Assembly (NCBI RefSeq): GCF_000718785.1
Contig: NZ_JOCA01000003.1
Location: 1 to 64,000, forward strand
Reading direction: 5' to 3'
From: Streptomyces sp. NRRL WC-3626
GTDB taxonomy: Bacteria > Actinomycetota > Actinomycetes > Streptomycetales > Streptomycetaceae
Length of the DNA stretch: 64,000 nt
A program made the position numbers and the translations under genes. The notes under the pieces are model-generated. The model saw only the letters and a program-made list of their open reading frames with translations. It searched no databases and was not told where the DNA came from. Below, in pieces: positions 20,100 through 28,878 of this stretch (position 1 is its first letter; the number at the start of each line of letters is the position of its first letter).

Positions 20100-22631
20100 A
20101 TGCACCTCAGACGCCCCGCGGCGCTCCTGGGAGCCGCCGCGCTCACGACCGCGTCACTCGCCCTGGGCCCGGCCGCCCGGGCCGCCGACACCCCCAGGAC
20201 CGGAACGGGCGCGGACGGACAGAAACTGTCCGTCTCCGCCACCGCGGACCTGGACCCCGCCGGCGAGACCCTCCGCGTCACCGGCGAGGGCTACGACACG
20301 ACCAAGGCCATCTACGTCGCGCTCTGCCGGGACAACGGCGACGGCAAGGTCCCCGGTCCCTGTATCGGCGGCGCCGACCAGAGCGGCCAGGGCGGCGCCT
20401 CGCACTGGATCGTCCCCGAGGGCGATCCGTACGCGGGCGTCCTCGCCACCACCTGGGGCGCCGGCGGCACCTTCGACGTCGAGATCAGGGCGCAGGCCGA
20501 GGACGCGAGCGTCGACTGCCTCCGCTACTCCTGCTCCGTCGTCACCCGCGTGGACCACCGCAACACCGGCGACCGCTCCCAGGACGTACGCGTGCCCGTC
20601 ACCTGGGAGGGCCAGGACACCGGCGGGGGCGACGACGGCGGCGACGGCGTGGACGTACCGCCCGGCACGATCAGCTATGTCCGGTCCGCCGCGTACACGA
20701 ACGTCGGACGCCCGCTGGATCTGCTGCTGCACCCCGACTCCGGGAAGCTGTACGTCGGTTCGGAGAACATCCCCGACACCGGCGACGTGGCCGAACAGGG
20801 CCTGTACGTCGTCGACCCCGGGAGCGGCAAGCTGCTCGGCCATATCGCCCAGGCCCCCGGAGCGGGCGGCGCCATGGCCGCACGGGTCGTCCGCCGGATC
20901 ATCGGCCCGCTCGCCGGTGACGGCGTCTCCTTCCACTTCCCGCTGCGCGGCATCGGCACCGCCAAGGACGGCGACACGGCCGCCCAGGGCCTCTGGTACG
21001 ACGGCACGTCCTTCACCGGTGTGGGCCAGGACGCCGACACCTCCTCCGTGCTGATCGCCGCGGGACCCGAACTGCGCCGCGTCGAACTCGCCACCGGCAC
21101 CGTGACGGACACGGTCACCCTGGAGGGCGGTGGCCGGCTCGGCGTGGACGCCGGGCGCGGCACGGCCTGGTCCATCGGCACCGCCGGGGAGACGCGGGTG
21201 CTGCGCCGGGTGGACACCGCCACGTTCCAGGTCACCGCCACGACCCGGATCCCCGCCGACGACTCCGTCTTCTTCGTCGAGACGGACCCGAGGACCGGCA
21301 ACGTCTGGATCGGCGGCACCACGTCCGTGCTCGTCTTCGACAAGGACGGCAAGCCCCTGACCACGCTCCCCGGAGTGGACCGGCCCTCCGCGGCCGCCTT
21401 CGACGAGGAGACCGGCCGGGCCTTCGTCCTGCGCGAGGACCTCTCCGACGAGACCGGGGACGACGACGGCTCCGTGGAGATCCTGGACGGCGCGACCTTC
21501 GAGCGGGTGGCGGCCCCGGTCACCCTGCCGGGCAGCGAGTCGACCTCCTACGCGGGCATCGCCGTCGCCCCCGGCGCCACCTCCGTGTACGTCACCCGGG
21601 GCATGGCGAACGAGGTCGTCGCGCTGGATCTGCGCATGTCGCCCAAGGTCGTCCGGTCCCCCACCGACCGGACCGCGGCCCCCGGCGACGAGGTCACCCT
21701 CACGGCCGCCGCCGAAGGCACCCCCGACCCCACGGTGGCCTGGAGCGTCAGCGCCGACGGCGGCCAGACCTGGTCGGCGCTCGAGGGCGCGACGGAGAAC
21801 ACGTACGCCTTCACCGCCGAGGCCGCCCAGGACGGCTACGCGTACCGCGCCGAGTTCACCAACCCCGCCGGTACCACCCGCACCGCGCCCGTCACCCTGA
21901 CGGTGAAGGAGACCCCCGGCACCGGTCCCACCGACCCGCCCGCCGACGGCGGCGACGACGACGCCAAGCCCTCCGGTTCGCGGACCGTCACCGGCCCCGA
22001 CGGCCAGAAACTGACCGTGACCCCGGTCAACCACCTCGCCACCGAGAACCAGACCCTGCGCGTCACCGGCTCCGGCTACGACGAGAAAAAGGGCGTCTAC
22101 GTCGCCCTGTGCGTCGACAACGGCGACGGCGAACTGCCCACTCCGTGCATCGGCGGCGTCGACATGACCGGCGGCTCCCACTCCTCGGCCTGGATCTCCT
22201 CCAACCCGCCGGACTACGGCAAGGACCTCGCGACCCCCTACGGGAAGGGCGGATCCTTCGAGGCCGAGCTCACCGTCGACGCCAAGGACGAGTACACCGA
22301 CTGCTTCAAGGCGAAGTGCGTCCTGGCCACCCGCGCCGACCACACCCTCTCCGGCGACCGCTCCCAGGACGTCAAGGTCCCGGTCGCGTTCACCGGCCAG
22401 CCCCCCGTCGCCACGGACGACGACGGCACACCGACCCCGGACGACACGGACCCGCAGGGCACCGGCGGTACGAGCGGGGGCGCGAGCGGCGGCGGCACGG
22501 TCCCCACCGGCTCCTCCGCCGGCGGCAGCCTCGCCTCCACCGGCGCGACCGTCCTGTCCGCCGCCGCCCTCGCGGCCGCCCTGACGGCCACCGGCTGGGT
22601 CGCGTACCGGCGCAGCCGCGCAACGGCCTGA
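20100..22631 (+). CDS. Large anchored surface protein: NCS-like, beta-propeller, Ig, NCS-like
   Basis: An 843-residue protein. In order: signal peptide (to about 26), NCS-like domain (about 35-175), a YncE-like beta-propeller of repeated DPGSGKLLG/DPRTGNVWIGG blades (about 190-515), an Ig-like domain (SPTDRTAAPGDEVTLTA), a second NCS-like domain, a Gly/Ser-rich spacer, then LASTG, a hydrophobic helix and RRSRA. GAGG precedes the ATG. It lies 65 bp after the small secreted homologue and shares its iron box. The propeller could be a docking platform. A catalytic role is not visible. Confidence 0.82.
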   Translation: MHLRRPAALLGAAALTTASLALGPAARAADTPRTGTGADGQKLSVSATADLDPAGETLRVTGEGYDTTKAIYVALCRDNGDGKVPGPCIGGADQSGQGGASHWIVPEGDPYAGVLATTWGAGGTFDVEIRAQAEDASVDCLRYSCSVVTRVDHRNTGDRSQDVRVPVTWEGQDTGGGDDGGDGVDVPPGTISYVRSAAYTNVGRPLDLLLHPDSGKLYVGSENIPDTGDVAEQGLYVVDPGSGKLLGHIAQAPGAGGAMAARVVRRIIGPLAGDGVSFHFPLRGIGTAKDGDTAAQGLWYDGTSFTGVGQDADTSSVLIAAGPELRRVELATGTVTDTVTLEGGGRLGVDAGRGTAWSIGTAGETRVLRRVDTATFQVTATTRIPADDSVFFVETDPRTGNVWIGGTTSVLVFDKDGKPLTTLPGVDRPSAAAFDEETGRAFVLREDLSDETGDDDGSVEILDGATFERVAAPVTLPGSESTSYAGIAVAPGATSVYVTRGMANEVVALDLRMSPKVVRSPTDRTAAPGDEVTLTAAAEGTPDPTVAWSVSADGGQTWSALEGATENTYAFTAEAAQDGYAYRAEFTNPAGTTRTAPVTLTVKETPGTGPTDPPADGGDDDAKPSGSRTVTGPDGQKLTVTPVNHLATENQTLRVTGSGYDEKKGVYVALCVDNGDGELPTPCIGGVDMTGGSHSSAWISSNPPDYGKDLATPYGKGGSFEAELTVDAKDEYTDCFKAKCVLATRADHTLSGDRSQDVKVPVAFTGQPPVATDDDGTPTPDDTDPQGTGGTSGGASGGGTVPTGSSAGGSLASTGATVLSAAALAAALTATGWVAYRRSRATA

Positions 22632-22636
22632 CCACA

Positions 22637-22682
22637 CGCGTTCGCCCCCTCCGGCCGCTCACGCGGGGAGGGGGCGAACGCG
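22637..22682. terminator. Bidirectional terminator
   Basis: A 16-bp perfect stem (CGCGTTCGCCCCCTCC and its complement) with a 14-nt loop between convergent genes. Confidence 0.75.
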
Positions 22683-22701
22683 TCGGACGGAACCGGACGG
22701 A

Positions 22702-23229
22702 CTACTCGTCGTCCTCGGGCTTGTCCGCCTCGTTGATCTCCTGCTCCAGGCCGAGCTGCTCGACGAGCCACTTGTCGAACTCGATCGCGGCCCGCACCCA
22801 GCTGACCGTCGACGAGACGAAGTGCTCCAGGCTGACGCCCATGCCGATCAGCATCTGCGCCTCACCGATGAGACGGACCGTGCCGTCGTCATGGGTGTGG
22901 GTGTAGACCTTGGGCCACAGCGTGCGCCGGTTCCAGTCGTCGACCGACTCGAGCAGCTGCGGCTTGTCGTCGATCTGGTGCGACCGGTCGTAGAACGTCC
23001 GCACGGAGAAGATCTGCTGATCGTCCTCCCCACGGAACATGAAGTAGGTGCGGAACTGCTCCCACGGCGCCGCGAGGTCACCCTCGTCGTCGACGACGTA
23101 CTTGAGCTCCATCTGGTCGAGGAGCTGCTTCACGAGGTCCTGATCCGGAACGACGGGGCCCGCCGGTCCTTGCGGCTGCGGCTCGGGCTGGCCCCCGAAA
23201 TTCGGAATCGAGGACGGGTCGATGGTCAC
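22702..23229 (-). CDS. YbjN domain-containing protein
   Basis: A 175-residue acidic, soluble protein. After a Pro/Gln-rich start, a YbjN-type domain runs from about residue 30 (LVKQLLDQMELKYVVDDEGDLAAPW), with the WNRRTLWPKVY block central. Such proteins resemble type III secretion chaperones in fold. Their role in actinobacteria is unknown. The start is GTG with GAAGGG upstream. Confidence 0.82.
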   Translation of the reverse strand: MTIDPSSIPNFGGQPEPQPQGPAGPVVPDQDLVKQLLDQMELKYVVDDEGDLAAPWEQFRTYFMFRGEDDQQIFSVRTFYDRSHQIDDKPQLLESVDDWNRRTLWPKVYTHTHDDGTVRLIGEAQMLIGMGVSLEHFVSSTVSWVRAAIEFDKWLVEQLGLEQEINEADKPEDDE

Positions 23230-23370
23230 CGTGAATTTCCCTTCGTACGGATCCTGCCATCCTCCCTCATGCGGGGAGGGGGGTGGCAAGCCCCGACGGG
23301 GCCTGTCCGCCCCCGGCTGACATGATCTGGCCGGTCGGATGAACAGCGGAACGCGGCGAGTGGGGGCACG

Positions 23371-23871
23371 ATGGCGGCAGGGTCCGGGGAGCGGGTCGCG
23401 GGGCGGACCCGGTGGGGGAGGTTCGCGCTCATCGTGATCCTTCCGGCGCTGGTCCTGATCCCCCTTCTCGTCGTCTTCGTCGGCATCGTCTTCTCCGAGT
23501 CCGACGACCGCCCGCTCGGCGGTGCGGCGCAAGAGGTGCCCTGCGCGAACGTTCTCCGCTTCGGCGGCGCGGCACTCCCTCCGGGTGCCCAGCCGGCCGG
23601 GATCTGCACCCGGGAGGGATGGCAGGACCTGCACTACCGGGCGGAATTCCGGATGCCGCGCGCGGACGTCCGGGACTGGCTGGCGCGCACCTATCCGGAC
23701 GCGCCCGCCCCGAGGACGGAGTTCTGCCCGGACGAGGACGCGGACCTGTGTCTGGGGCTGGGGGAGGCGGAGGGCCTGCCGGAGAGCGTGAGCGCCGACA
23801 CGGTCCAGGTGAGCGTGGTGCACGAGGACGCCGGCACCGCGCGCGTGCGGTTCGCCGCGTTCACGCTGTGA
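23371..23871 (+). CDS. Small membrane-anchored hypothetical protein
   Basis: A 166-residue protein with a single N-terminal transmembrane helix (FALIVILPALVLIPLLVVF) and an outward domain holding four cysteines (PCANV, ICTRE, FCPDE, LCLGL). The cysteines probably form disulphides. I do not recognise the family. Confidence 0.7.
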   Translation: MAAGSGERVAGRTRWGRFALIVILPALVLIPLLVVFVGIVFSESDDRPLGGAAQEVPCANVLRFGGAALPPGAQPAGICTREGWQDLHYRAEFRMPRADVRDWLARTYPDAPAPRTEFCPDEDADLCLGLGEAEGLPESVSADTVQVSVVHEDAGTARVRFAAFTL

Positions 23872-23875
23872 GCAA

Positions 23876-23913
23876 GCGTAAGGGCCCTCCCGTCACCGGA
23901 AGGGCCCTTACGC
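23876..23913. terminator. Bidirectional terminator
   Basis: A perfect 13-bp stem (GCGTAAGGGCCCT and its complement) between the convergent 23371 gene and clpB. Confidence 0.8.
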
Positions 23914-23919
23914 CCGTGA

Positions 23920-26517
23920 CTACAGCGTCTTGTCCGTCGCCGGGCCCACGATCAGGTCGTCGCCGAAGCGGTCGACGCGGACCGTGTCGCCGTCCTTGAT
24001 CTCGCCGGAGAGGATCTCCCGGGCCAGGCGGTCGCCGATGGCCGTCTGCACCAGGCGGCGCAGGGGCCGGGCGCCGTAGGCGGGGTCCATGCCCTCGTCG
24101 GCCAGCCAGGTCAGGGCCGTGTCGGTGACCTCCAGGGTCAGCCGGCGCTCGGCGAGCCGGCGGGCCAGCGCGTCGATCTGGAGCCGCGCGATCCGGCTCA
24201 GCTCCTCCTTCGACAGGGCCGAGAAGACCACGAGGTCGTCGAGCCGGTTGAGGAATTCGGGCTTGAAGGAGGCACGGACCACCTCGAGGACCTGTTCCTT
24301 CTTCTCCGCCTCGGTCGCCACCGGGTCGACCAGGTACTGGCTGCCCAGGTTGGAGGTCAGCACCAGGATGGTGTTGCGGAAGTCGACCGTGCGGCCCTGG
24401 CCGTCGGTGAGACGGCCGTCGTCGAGGACCTGGAGCAGGATGTCGAAGACCTCGGGGTGGGCCTTCTCGACCTCGTCGAGGAGGACCACGCTGTACGGGC
24501 GGCGGCGGACGGCCTCGGTGAGCTGGCCGCCCTCCTCGTAGCCGATGTAGCCGGGGGGCGCGCCGACGAGGCGGGCGACGGAGTGCTTCTCGCCGTACTC
24601 CGACATGTCGATGCGGATCATGGCCCGCTCGTCGTCGAAGAGGAAGTCGGCGAGGGCCTTCGCCAGCTCGGTCTTGCCGACGCCCGTGGGGCCGAGGAAG
24701 AGGAAGGAGCCGGTGGGGCGGTCGGGGTCGGCGATGCCGGCGCGGCTGCGGCGTACGGCGTCGGAGACGGCGCGTACGGCCTCGGTCTGGCCGATGAGGC
24801 GCCTGCCGAGTTCGTCCTCCATGCGCAGGAGCTTCTGGGTCTCGCCCTCCATGAGGCGCCCGGCGGGGATGCCGGTCCAGGAGGCGACGACGTCGGCGAT
24901 GTCGTCGGCGCCGACCTCCTCCTTGACCATGGTGTCCCGGGCGGCCTCCTCCTCGGCCTCGGAGGCGGCCTCCAGGTCGCGTTCCACGCCCGGGATCTCG
25001 CCGTAGAGGAGCTTGGAGGCGGTGTCGAAGTCGCCGTCGCGCTGGGCGCGTTCGGCCTGGCCGCGCAGCTCGTCCAGCTTCTCCTTCAGTTCGCCGACCC
25101 GGTTGAGGGACTGCTTCTCCTTCTCCCAGCGGGCGGTGAGGCCGCGCAGTTCCTCCTCCTTGTCGGCGAGGTCGCGGCGCAGCCGCTCCAGGCGTTCGAG
25201 GGAGGCGGCGTCGGTCTCCTTGCCGAGGGCGAGTTCCTCCATGCGCAACCGGTCGACGGCGCGCTGGAGTTCGTCGATCTCGACGGGTGAGGAGTCGATC
25301 TCCATACGGAGCCGGCTGGCGGCCTCGTCGACGAGGTCGATGGCCTTGTCGGGGAGGAAGCGGGAGGTGATGTAGCGGTCGGAGAGGGTGGCGGCGGCGA
25401 CGAGGGCGCTGTCGGCGATCTGGACCTTGTGGTGGGCCTCGTAGCGGCCCTTGAGCCCGCGGAGGATGGCGATGGAGTCCTCGACGGTCGGTTCGGCGAC
25501 AAGGACCTGCTGGAAGCGGCGCTCCAGGGCCGGGTCCTTCTCGATGCGCTCGCGGTATTCGTCGAGGGTGGTGGCGCCGACCATGCGGAGTTCGCCGCGG
25601 GCGAGCATGGGCTTGAGCATGTTGCCGGCGTCCATGGCGGAGTCGCCGCCCGCGCCCGCGCCGACGACGGTGTGGAGTTCGTCGATGAAGGTGATGATCT
25701 GGCCGTCGGAGTTCTTGATCTCGGCGAGGACGGTCTTGAGGCGTTCCTCGAACTCGCCGCGGTACTTGGCGCCGGCGACCATGGCGCCGAGGTCGAGGGC
25801 GACGAGCCGCTTGTTCTTCAGGGACTCGGGGACGTCGCCCTTGACGATGCGCTGGGCGAGGCCTTCGACGACGGCGGTCTTGCCGACACCGGGTTCGCCG
25901 ATGAGGACGGGGTTGTTCTTGGTGCGGCGGGACAGGACCTGGACGACGCGGCGGATCTCCTGGTCGCGTCCGATGACCGGGTCGAGCCTGCCCTCGCGGG
26001 CGGAGGCGGTGAGGTCGGTGCCGAACTTCTCCAGGGCCTTGTACTGGCCCTCGGGGTCGGCGGTGGTGACCCTGCGGGCTCCGCGGGCCTTCTGGAAGGC
26101 GTCCTGGAGCTTCTTCGCGGTGGCGCCCTGCTTCGTGAGGACCTCGCCGGCGGCTCCGCCCTTGGCGGCGATGCCGATGAGGAGGTGCTCGGTCGAGAGG
26201 TACTCGTCGCCGAGGTCGCGGGCGCGGGACTGGGCGTCCGCGATGACGGCGAGGAGTTCACGGTTCGGCTGGGGCGGCGCGACGGTCGACCCGGTGACGC
26301 TCGGCAGGCCGGCGAGGACGCGCTCGGCGCCGGAGCGTACGGCGGCCTGGTCCGCGTCGGCCGCGGCGAGCAGGTCGGTGATGTTCTCGTTCTCCTGCCC
26401 GGCGAGCAGGGAGAGCAGCAGGTGGGCGGGGGTGAGGTCGGGGTGTCCCTCGGTCACGGCCCGGTTGCCGGCGGCCTGGATCGCTTCCCGGCTCCGGTTG
26501 GTCAGCTCGGCGTCCAC
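23920..26517 (-). CDS. clpB: ATP-dependent disaggregase ClpB
   Basis: An 865-residue Hsp100 chaperone that rescues aggregated proteins together with DnaK. It has an N-domain repeat (residues about 1-145), a first AAA+ module with Walker A GEPGVGKT (207-214), the coiled-coil M-domain (about 400-525), and a second AAA+ module with GPTGVGKT near 610. The M-domain separates it from ClpA/C. The start is GTG after AAGGAGGAG. A perfect HAIR element lies 69 bp upstream, so HspR should repress it. Confidence 0.96.
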   Translation of the reverse strand: MDAELTNRSREAIQAAGNRAVTEGHPDLTPAHLLLSLLAGQENENITDLLAAADADQAAVRSGAERVLAGLPSVTGSTVAPPQPNRELLAVIADAQSRARDLGDEYLSTEHLLIGIAAKGGAAGEVLTKQGATAKKLQDAFQKARGARRVTTADPEGQYKALEKFGTDLTASAREGRLDPVIGRDQEIRRVVQVLSRRTKNNPVLIGEPGVGKTAVVEGLAQRIVKGDVPESLKNKRLVALDLGAMVAGAKYRGEFEERLKTVLAEIKNSDGQIITFIDELHTVVGAGAGGDSAMDAGNMLKPMLARGELRMVGATTLDEYRERIEKDPALERRFQQVLVAEPTVEDSIAILRGLKGRYEAHHKVQIADSALVAAATLSDRYITSRFLPDKAIDLVDEAASRLRMEIDSSPVEIDELQRAVDRLRMEELALGKETDAASLERLERLRRDLADKEEELRGLTARWEKEKQSLNRVGELKEKLDELRGQAERAQRDGDFDTASKLLYGEIPGVERDLEAASEAEEEAARDTMVKEEVGADDIADVVASWTGIPAGRLMEGETQKLLRMEDELGRRLIGQTEAVRAVSDAVRRSRAGIADPDRPTGSFLFLGPTGVGKTELAKALADFLFDDERAMIRIDMSEYGEKHSVARLVGAPPGYIGYEEGGQLTEAVRRRPYSVVLLDEVEKAHPEVFDILLQVLDDGRLTDGQGRTVDFRNTILVLTSNLGSQYLVDPVATEAEKKEQVLEVVRASFKPEFLNRLDDLVVFSALSKEELSRIARLQIDALARRLAERRLTLEVTDTALTWLADEGMDPAYGARPLRRLVQTAIGDRLAREILSGEIKDGDTVRVDRFGDDLIVGPATDKTL

Positions 26518-26585
26518 GTATCCGTTCTCCTCCTTGCGGTGACCCTTCAGCGGCCTTCGTGGCTGACTCGGTCAACGTACACAAA

Positions 26586-26606
26586 CTTGAGTCTATGCCA
26601 CTCAAG
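26586..26606. promoter_or_regulatory. HAIR element (HspR operator) at clpB
   Basis: CTTGAGT-N7-ACTCAAG, an exact match to the HspR-associated inverted repeat. It lies between clpB (minus) and the PPOX gene (plus) and could control both. Confidence 0.93.
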
Positions 26607-26646
26607 GCTGAGGGCGGGAGTATCTCCGGTACTAAGTTCCTGGGTC

Positions 26647-27054
26647 ATGGCCTCGTATTCGGTGGATCCGGGCGATCCGGACGCGTCGTATCTCAGCTTC
26701 TGGCGCGAGAAGCACCTGTGCACCCTGACCACCCTCCGTCTGGACGGCACCCCGCACGTGGTGCCCGTCGCCGTCACATACGACCCCGGAGCCCGGCTTG
26801 CCCGGGTGGTCGCGAGCAGCACCAGCGCGAAGGTGCGCCACGTGCTGGCGTCCGAGGGCGCCGCCGTGGCGGTGTGCCAGGTGGACGGCCGGCGGTGGGC
26901 GACGCTGGAGGGGCGGGCCGTGGTCCGCGGCGAGCCGGAGCGGGTCGCGGAGGCGGAGCGGCGGTACGCGGAGCGCTACGGGCGGACGCCGCGGCCGAAT
27001 CCGTCGCGGGTCGTCATCGAGATCGCGCTCACACGCGCGATGGGGCGGGGGTGA
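26647..27054 (+). CDS. PPOX-class (F420/flavin-dependent) oxidoreductase
   Basis: A 135-residue split-barrel flavin/F420-binding protein of the pyridoxamine-phosphate-oxidase superfamily. Typical strands are LCTLTTLRLDGTPHVVPV and VAVCQVDGRRWATLEGRAVV, and the tail PRPNPSRVVIEIALTRAMG is characteristic. The substrate is unknown. The ATG is only 40 bp from the HAIR element, and no strong ribosome-binding site is visible. Confidence 0.83.
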   Translation: MASYSVDPGDPDASYLSFWREKHLCTLTTLRLDGTPHVVPVAVTYDPGARLARVVASSTSAKVRHVLASEGAAVAVCQVDGRRWATLEGRAVVRGEPERVAEAERRYAERYGRTPRPNPSRVVIEIALTRAMGRG

Positions 27055-27129
27055 GGCGGCCCTGCCGGTGACGGCCGTTTTCGGTCATCGCCCGATCCGG
27101 CCGATACCCGGATCCTTCCCGCGAAACTG

Positions 27130-27168
27130 CAGCGGCGTCACCGTGTTCAGGTCACGGTGACGCCGCTG
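27130..27168. terminator. Bidirectional terminator
   Basis: A perfect 16-bp stem (CAGCGGCGTCACCGTG and its complement) with a 7-nt loop between the PPOX gene and the convergent Rieske-like gene. Confidence 0.8.
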
Positions 27169-27212
27169 CGGGGGGAAGCACCTGCGCGATCTTTTACGAC
27201 GGGGGAATCGCG

Positions 27213-27548
27213 TCAGGCACTGCGGGGGGTGGCAGAGATGGTCCGGGGGGCAGGGGAGTCGGACTCCACCTGCCGGTGGTCCCGCTGGTCCAGGTTCACA
27301 AAGATCATTCCGTACCGGATGGCACACCGTACGGGCTTCGGCGCCCCCCTGGGCCGCCTCAGGCACCGGTACGCCCGTACGTCCTCGTCCTCGTCGCGGG
27401 TGACGACGACCGGCTCACCGAAGACGGTCACCATCAACGAGTCGCCGCTGTGGGGGATAGCGGTGACCAGGTCGATGAAGTGCCATCCGGACCGGTAGGC
27501 GGTAGCCATCTCACGGCGGAAGGAGCGGTCGTCGGGTGGAGTAGTCAT
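27213..27548 (-). CDS. Rieske-like small protein lacking cluster ligands
   Basis: A 111-residue protein. Residues about 15-95 follow the N-terminal sheet of Rieske oxygenases (YRSGWHFIDLVTAIPHSGD, GEPVVVTRDEDEDVRAY, IRYGMIFVNLDQ). The C-x-H and C-x2-H cluster ligands are absent; the first site reads CLRRPRGA and the second is missing, as if the cluster subdomain were deleted. It starts one base after the stop of the DSVW mini-protein gene (TGACATG), so the two are translationally coupled. It may be a partner or binding protein rather than an enzyme. Confidence 0.6.
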   Translation of the reverse strand: MTTPPDDRSFRREMATAYRSGWHFIDLVTAIPHSGDSLMVTVFGEPVVVTRDEDEDVRAYRCLRRPRGAPKPVRCAIRYGMIFVNLDQRDHRQVESDSPAPRTISATPRSA

Positions 27549-27549
27549 G

Positions 27550-27753
27550 TCAAGCCCACACGCTGTCATCCGTACGCGCCGGCCCTGCCGCCCACACACT
27601 GTCGCCCGCGGGTGCGTCCTGGGCGACGATCGGCGGCCACACGCTGTCCGCCAGGACGTCTCCCTTCGCCTCGGAGAAGCCGCTGACCACCCCGAAGGCC
27701 ACACCGACGGAGAAGGCGGCGACAAGCACCGAGCGAAGCATTTTCTTACCCAT
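27550..27753 (-). CDS. Secreted mini-protein with three DSVW repeats
   Basis: A 67-residue product. MGKKMLRS is followed by a hydrophobic core (VLVAAFSVGVAFGVVSG), a typical signal peptide. The mature part of about 40 residues carries DSVW at 36-39, 51-54 and 63-66, spaced by Ala/Pro-rich linkers and ending DSVWA. A GAGG site lies 12 bases upstream, which is rather far; a second ATG at 27741 is possible. It diverges from the LuxR-type regulator at 27859 and is coupled to the Rieske-like gene. It could be a peptide precursor or signal. That is inference. Confidence 0.6.
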   Translation of the reverse strand: MGKKMLRSVLVAAFSVGVAFGVVSGFSEAKGDVLADSVWPPIVAQDAPAGDSVWAAGPARTDDSVWA

Positions 27754-27858
27754 AGTCGGCTTCGTCCTCACTTGAAGGTCCCCTCTGTCCCCCGTCGAGT
27801 ACGACGATGGCTCATTCGGGCACGTCATGGCCACACGATCGGTGCATCATGTTCCTGC

Positions 27859-28878
27859 ATGTTCAGGACCCTGGGGGGTGGAGATTTGGCAACGAAACAG
27901 ACTAATACGGCACATCCTCATGCGGTGACTGAGCTGTGCGAGGAGGGGGTGCGACTGTACGCGAATGCTCTCCGCGCGGGACGTATCACCCGCGCGGAAG
28001 TGGAGCCCGCGCCCTGCTTGATGGATTTCGCCCTCCTTCATCCGGATCCGGACGACGCCCGGTGGCTACGTCCCGTGCTGCCCTCGATCGCGCTCGCGCA
28101 GCGGCTGAGCCCGCTGGAGCGGGAGATCACCGAGCGCCGACGGCTGTCGATAGAACTCGCCGACACTTTCGAGCCGTTCATGTCGCTGAGCGCCCAGGAG
28201 ATCGCCCCCACCCACTCCATCACGGTGCTCGAGGGCAATGACCGCATCAACAGCGCGCTGGACCTGGCCACCGCCCAGTGCCGTACGGAGATGCTGACCG
28301 TCCAGCCGAGCGGCCACCGGCCCGAACGCAGCCTGCTGCAGGGCTTCGAGCGCGACCGGCTGCTCATCGAGCGCGGTGTGCGCATACGCACCCTCTATCA
28401 GCACACCGCGCGGTTCAACCCCGAGCGGCTGTCGTACGTCGAGCAGTTCGCCAACGGCCGTGCGGAGTACCGCACCATCGACGAACTGGTGGAGCGTCTC
28501 ATCATCTGCGACGAGACGGTCGCCTTCATCCCCGTGCAGGACGACCGCCAGGTCGCGCTGGAGCTCCGGCACACGGGGCTCGTCCGGTATCTGATCAAGG
28601 TGTTCGAGTTCATGTGGAGCCGCGCGGTCCCGCTGACCGCCGGCACACCCTACGAGACGGCGCCCGACGGCATACCGGAGATACAGCACTCCATCGCCAA
28701 ACTGCTGGTGGAGGGCCACGTCGACGAGGCCATCGCGCGCCGCCTCGGTATGAACGTACGGACCTGCCGTGCCCACATCGCGAAACTCGCCGCCACCCTC
28801 GGCAGCGGCAGCCGGGCCCAACTGGGTTATCTCATCGCGGAGTCCGGGATCCTCCACCAGGAGGGAGACACGAAGTGA
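27859..28878 (+). CDS. LuxR-type regulator with PLD-like sensor domain (paralogue 1)
   Basis: A 339-residue regulator. The N-terminal segment has CLMDFALLHPDPDD, a block shared with the paralogue at 30315. The middle (about 120-260) resembles the phospholipase-D-like domain of TrmB-type regulators (RGVRIRTLYQHTARFN, LIICDETVAFIP). The last 65 residues are a LuxR helix-turn-helix (LLVEGHVDEAIARRLGMNVRTCRAHIAKL). The start is uncertain: the ATG at 27859 lacks a clear ribosome-binding site, and TTG near 27891 or GTG near 27924 are alternatives. Confidence 0.75.
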   Translation: MFRTLGGGDLATKQTNTAHPHAVTELCEEGVRLYANALRAGRITRAEVEPAPCLMDFALLHPDPDDARWLRPVLPSIALAQRLSPLEREITERRRLSIELADTFEPFMSLSAQEIAPTHSITVLEGNDRINSALDLATAQCRTEMLTVQPSGHRPERSLLQGFERDRLLIERGVRIRTLYQHTARFNPERLSYVEQFANGRAEYRTIDELVERLIICDETVAFIPVQDDRQVALELRHTGLVRYLIKVFEFMWSRAVPLTAGTPYETAPDGIPEIQHSIAKLLVEGHVDEAIARRLGMNVRTCRAHIAKLAATLGSGSRAQLGYLIAESGILHQEGDTK

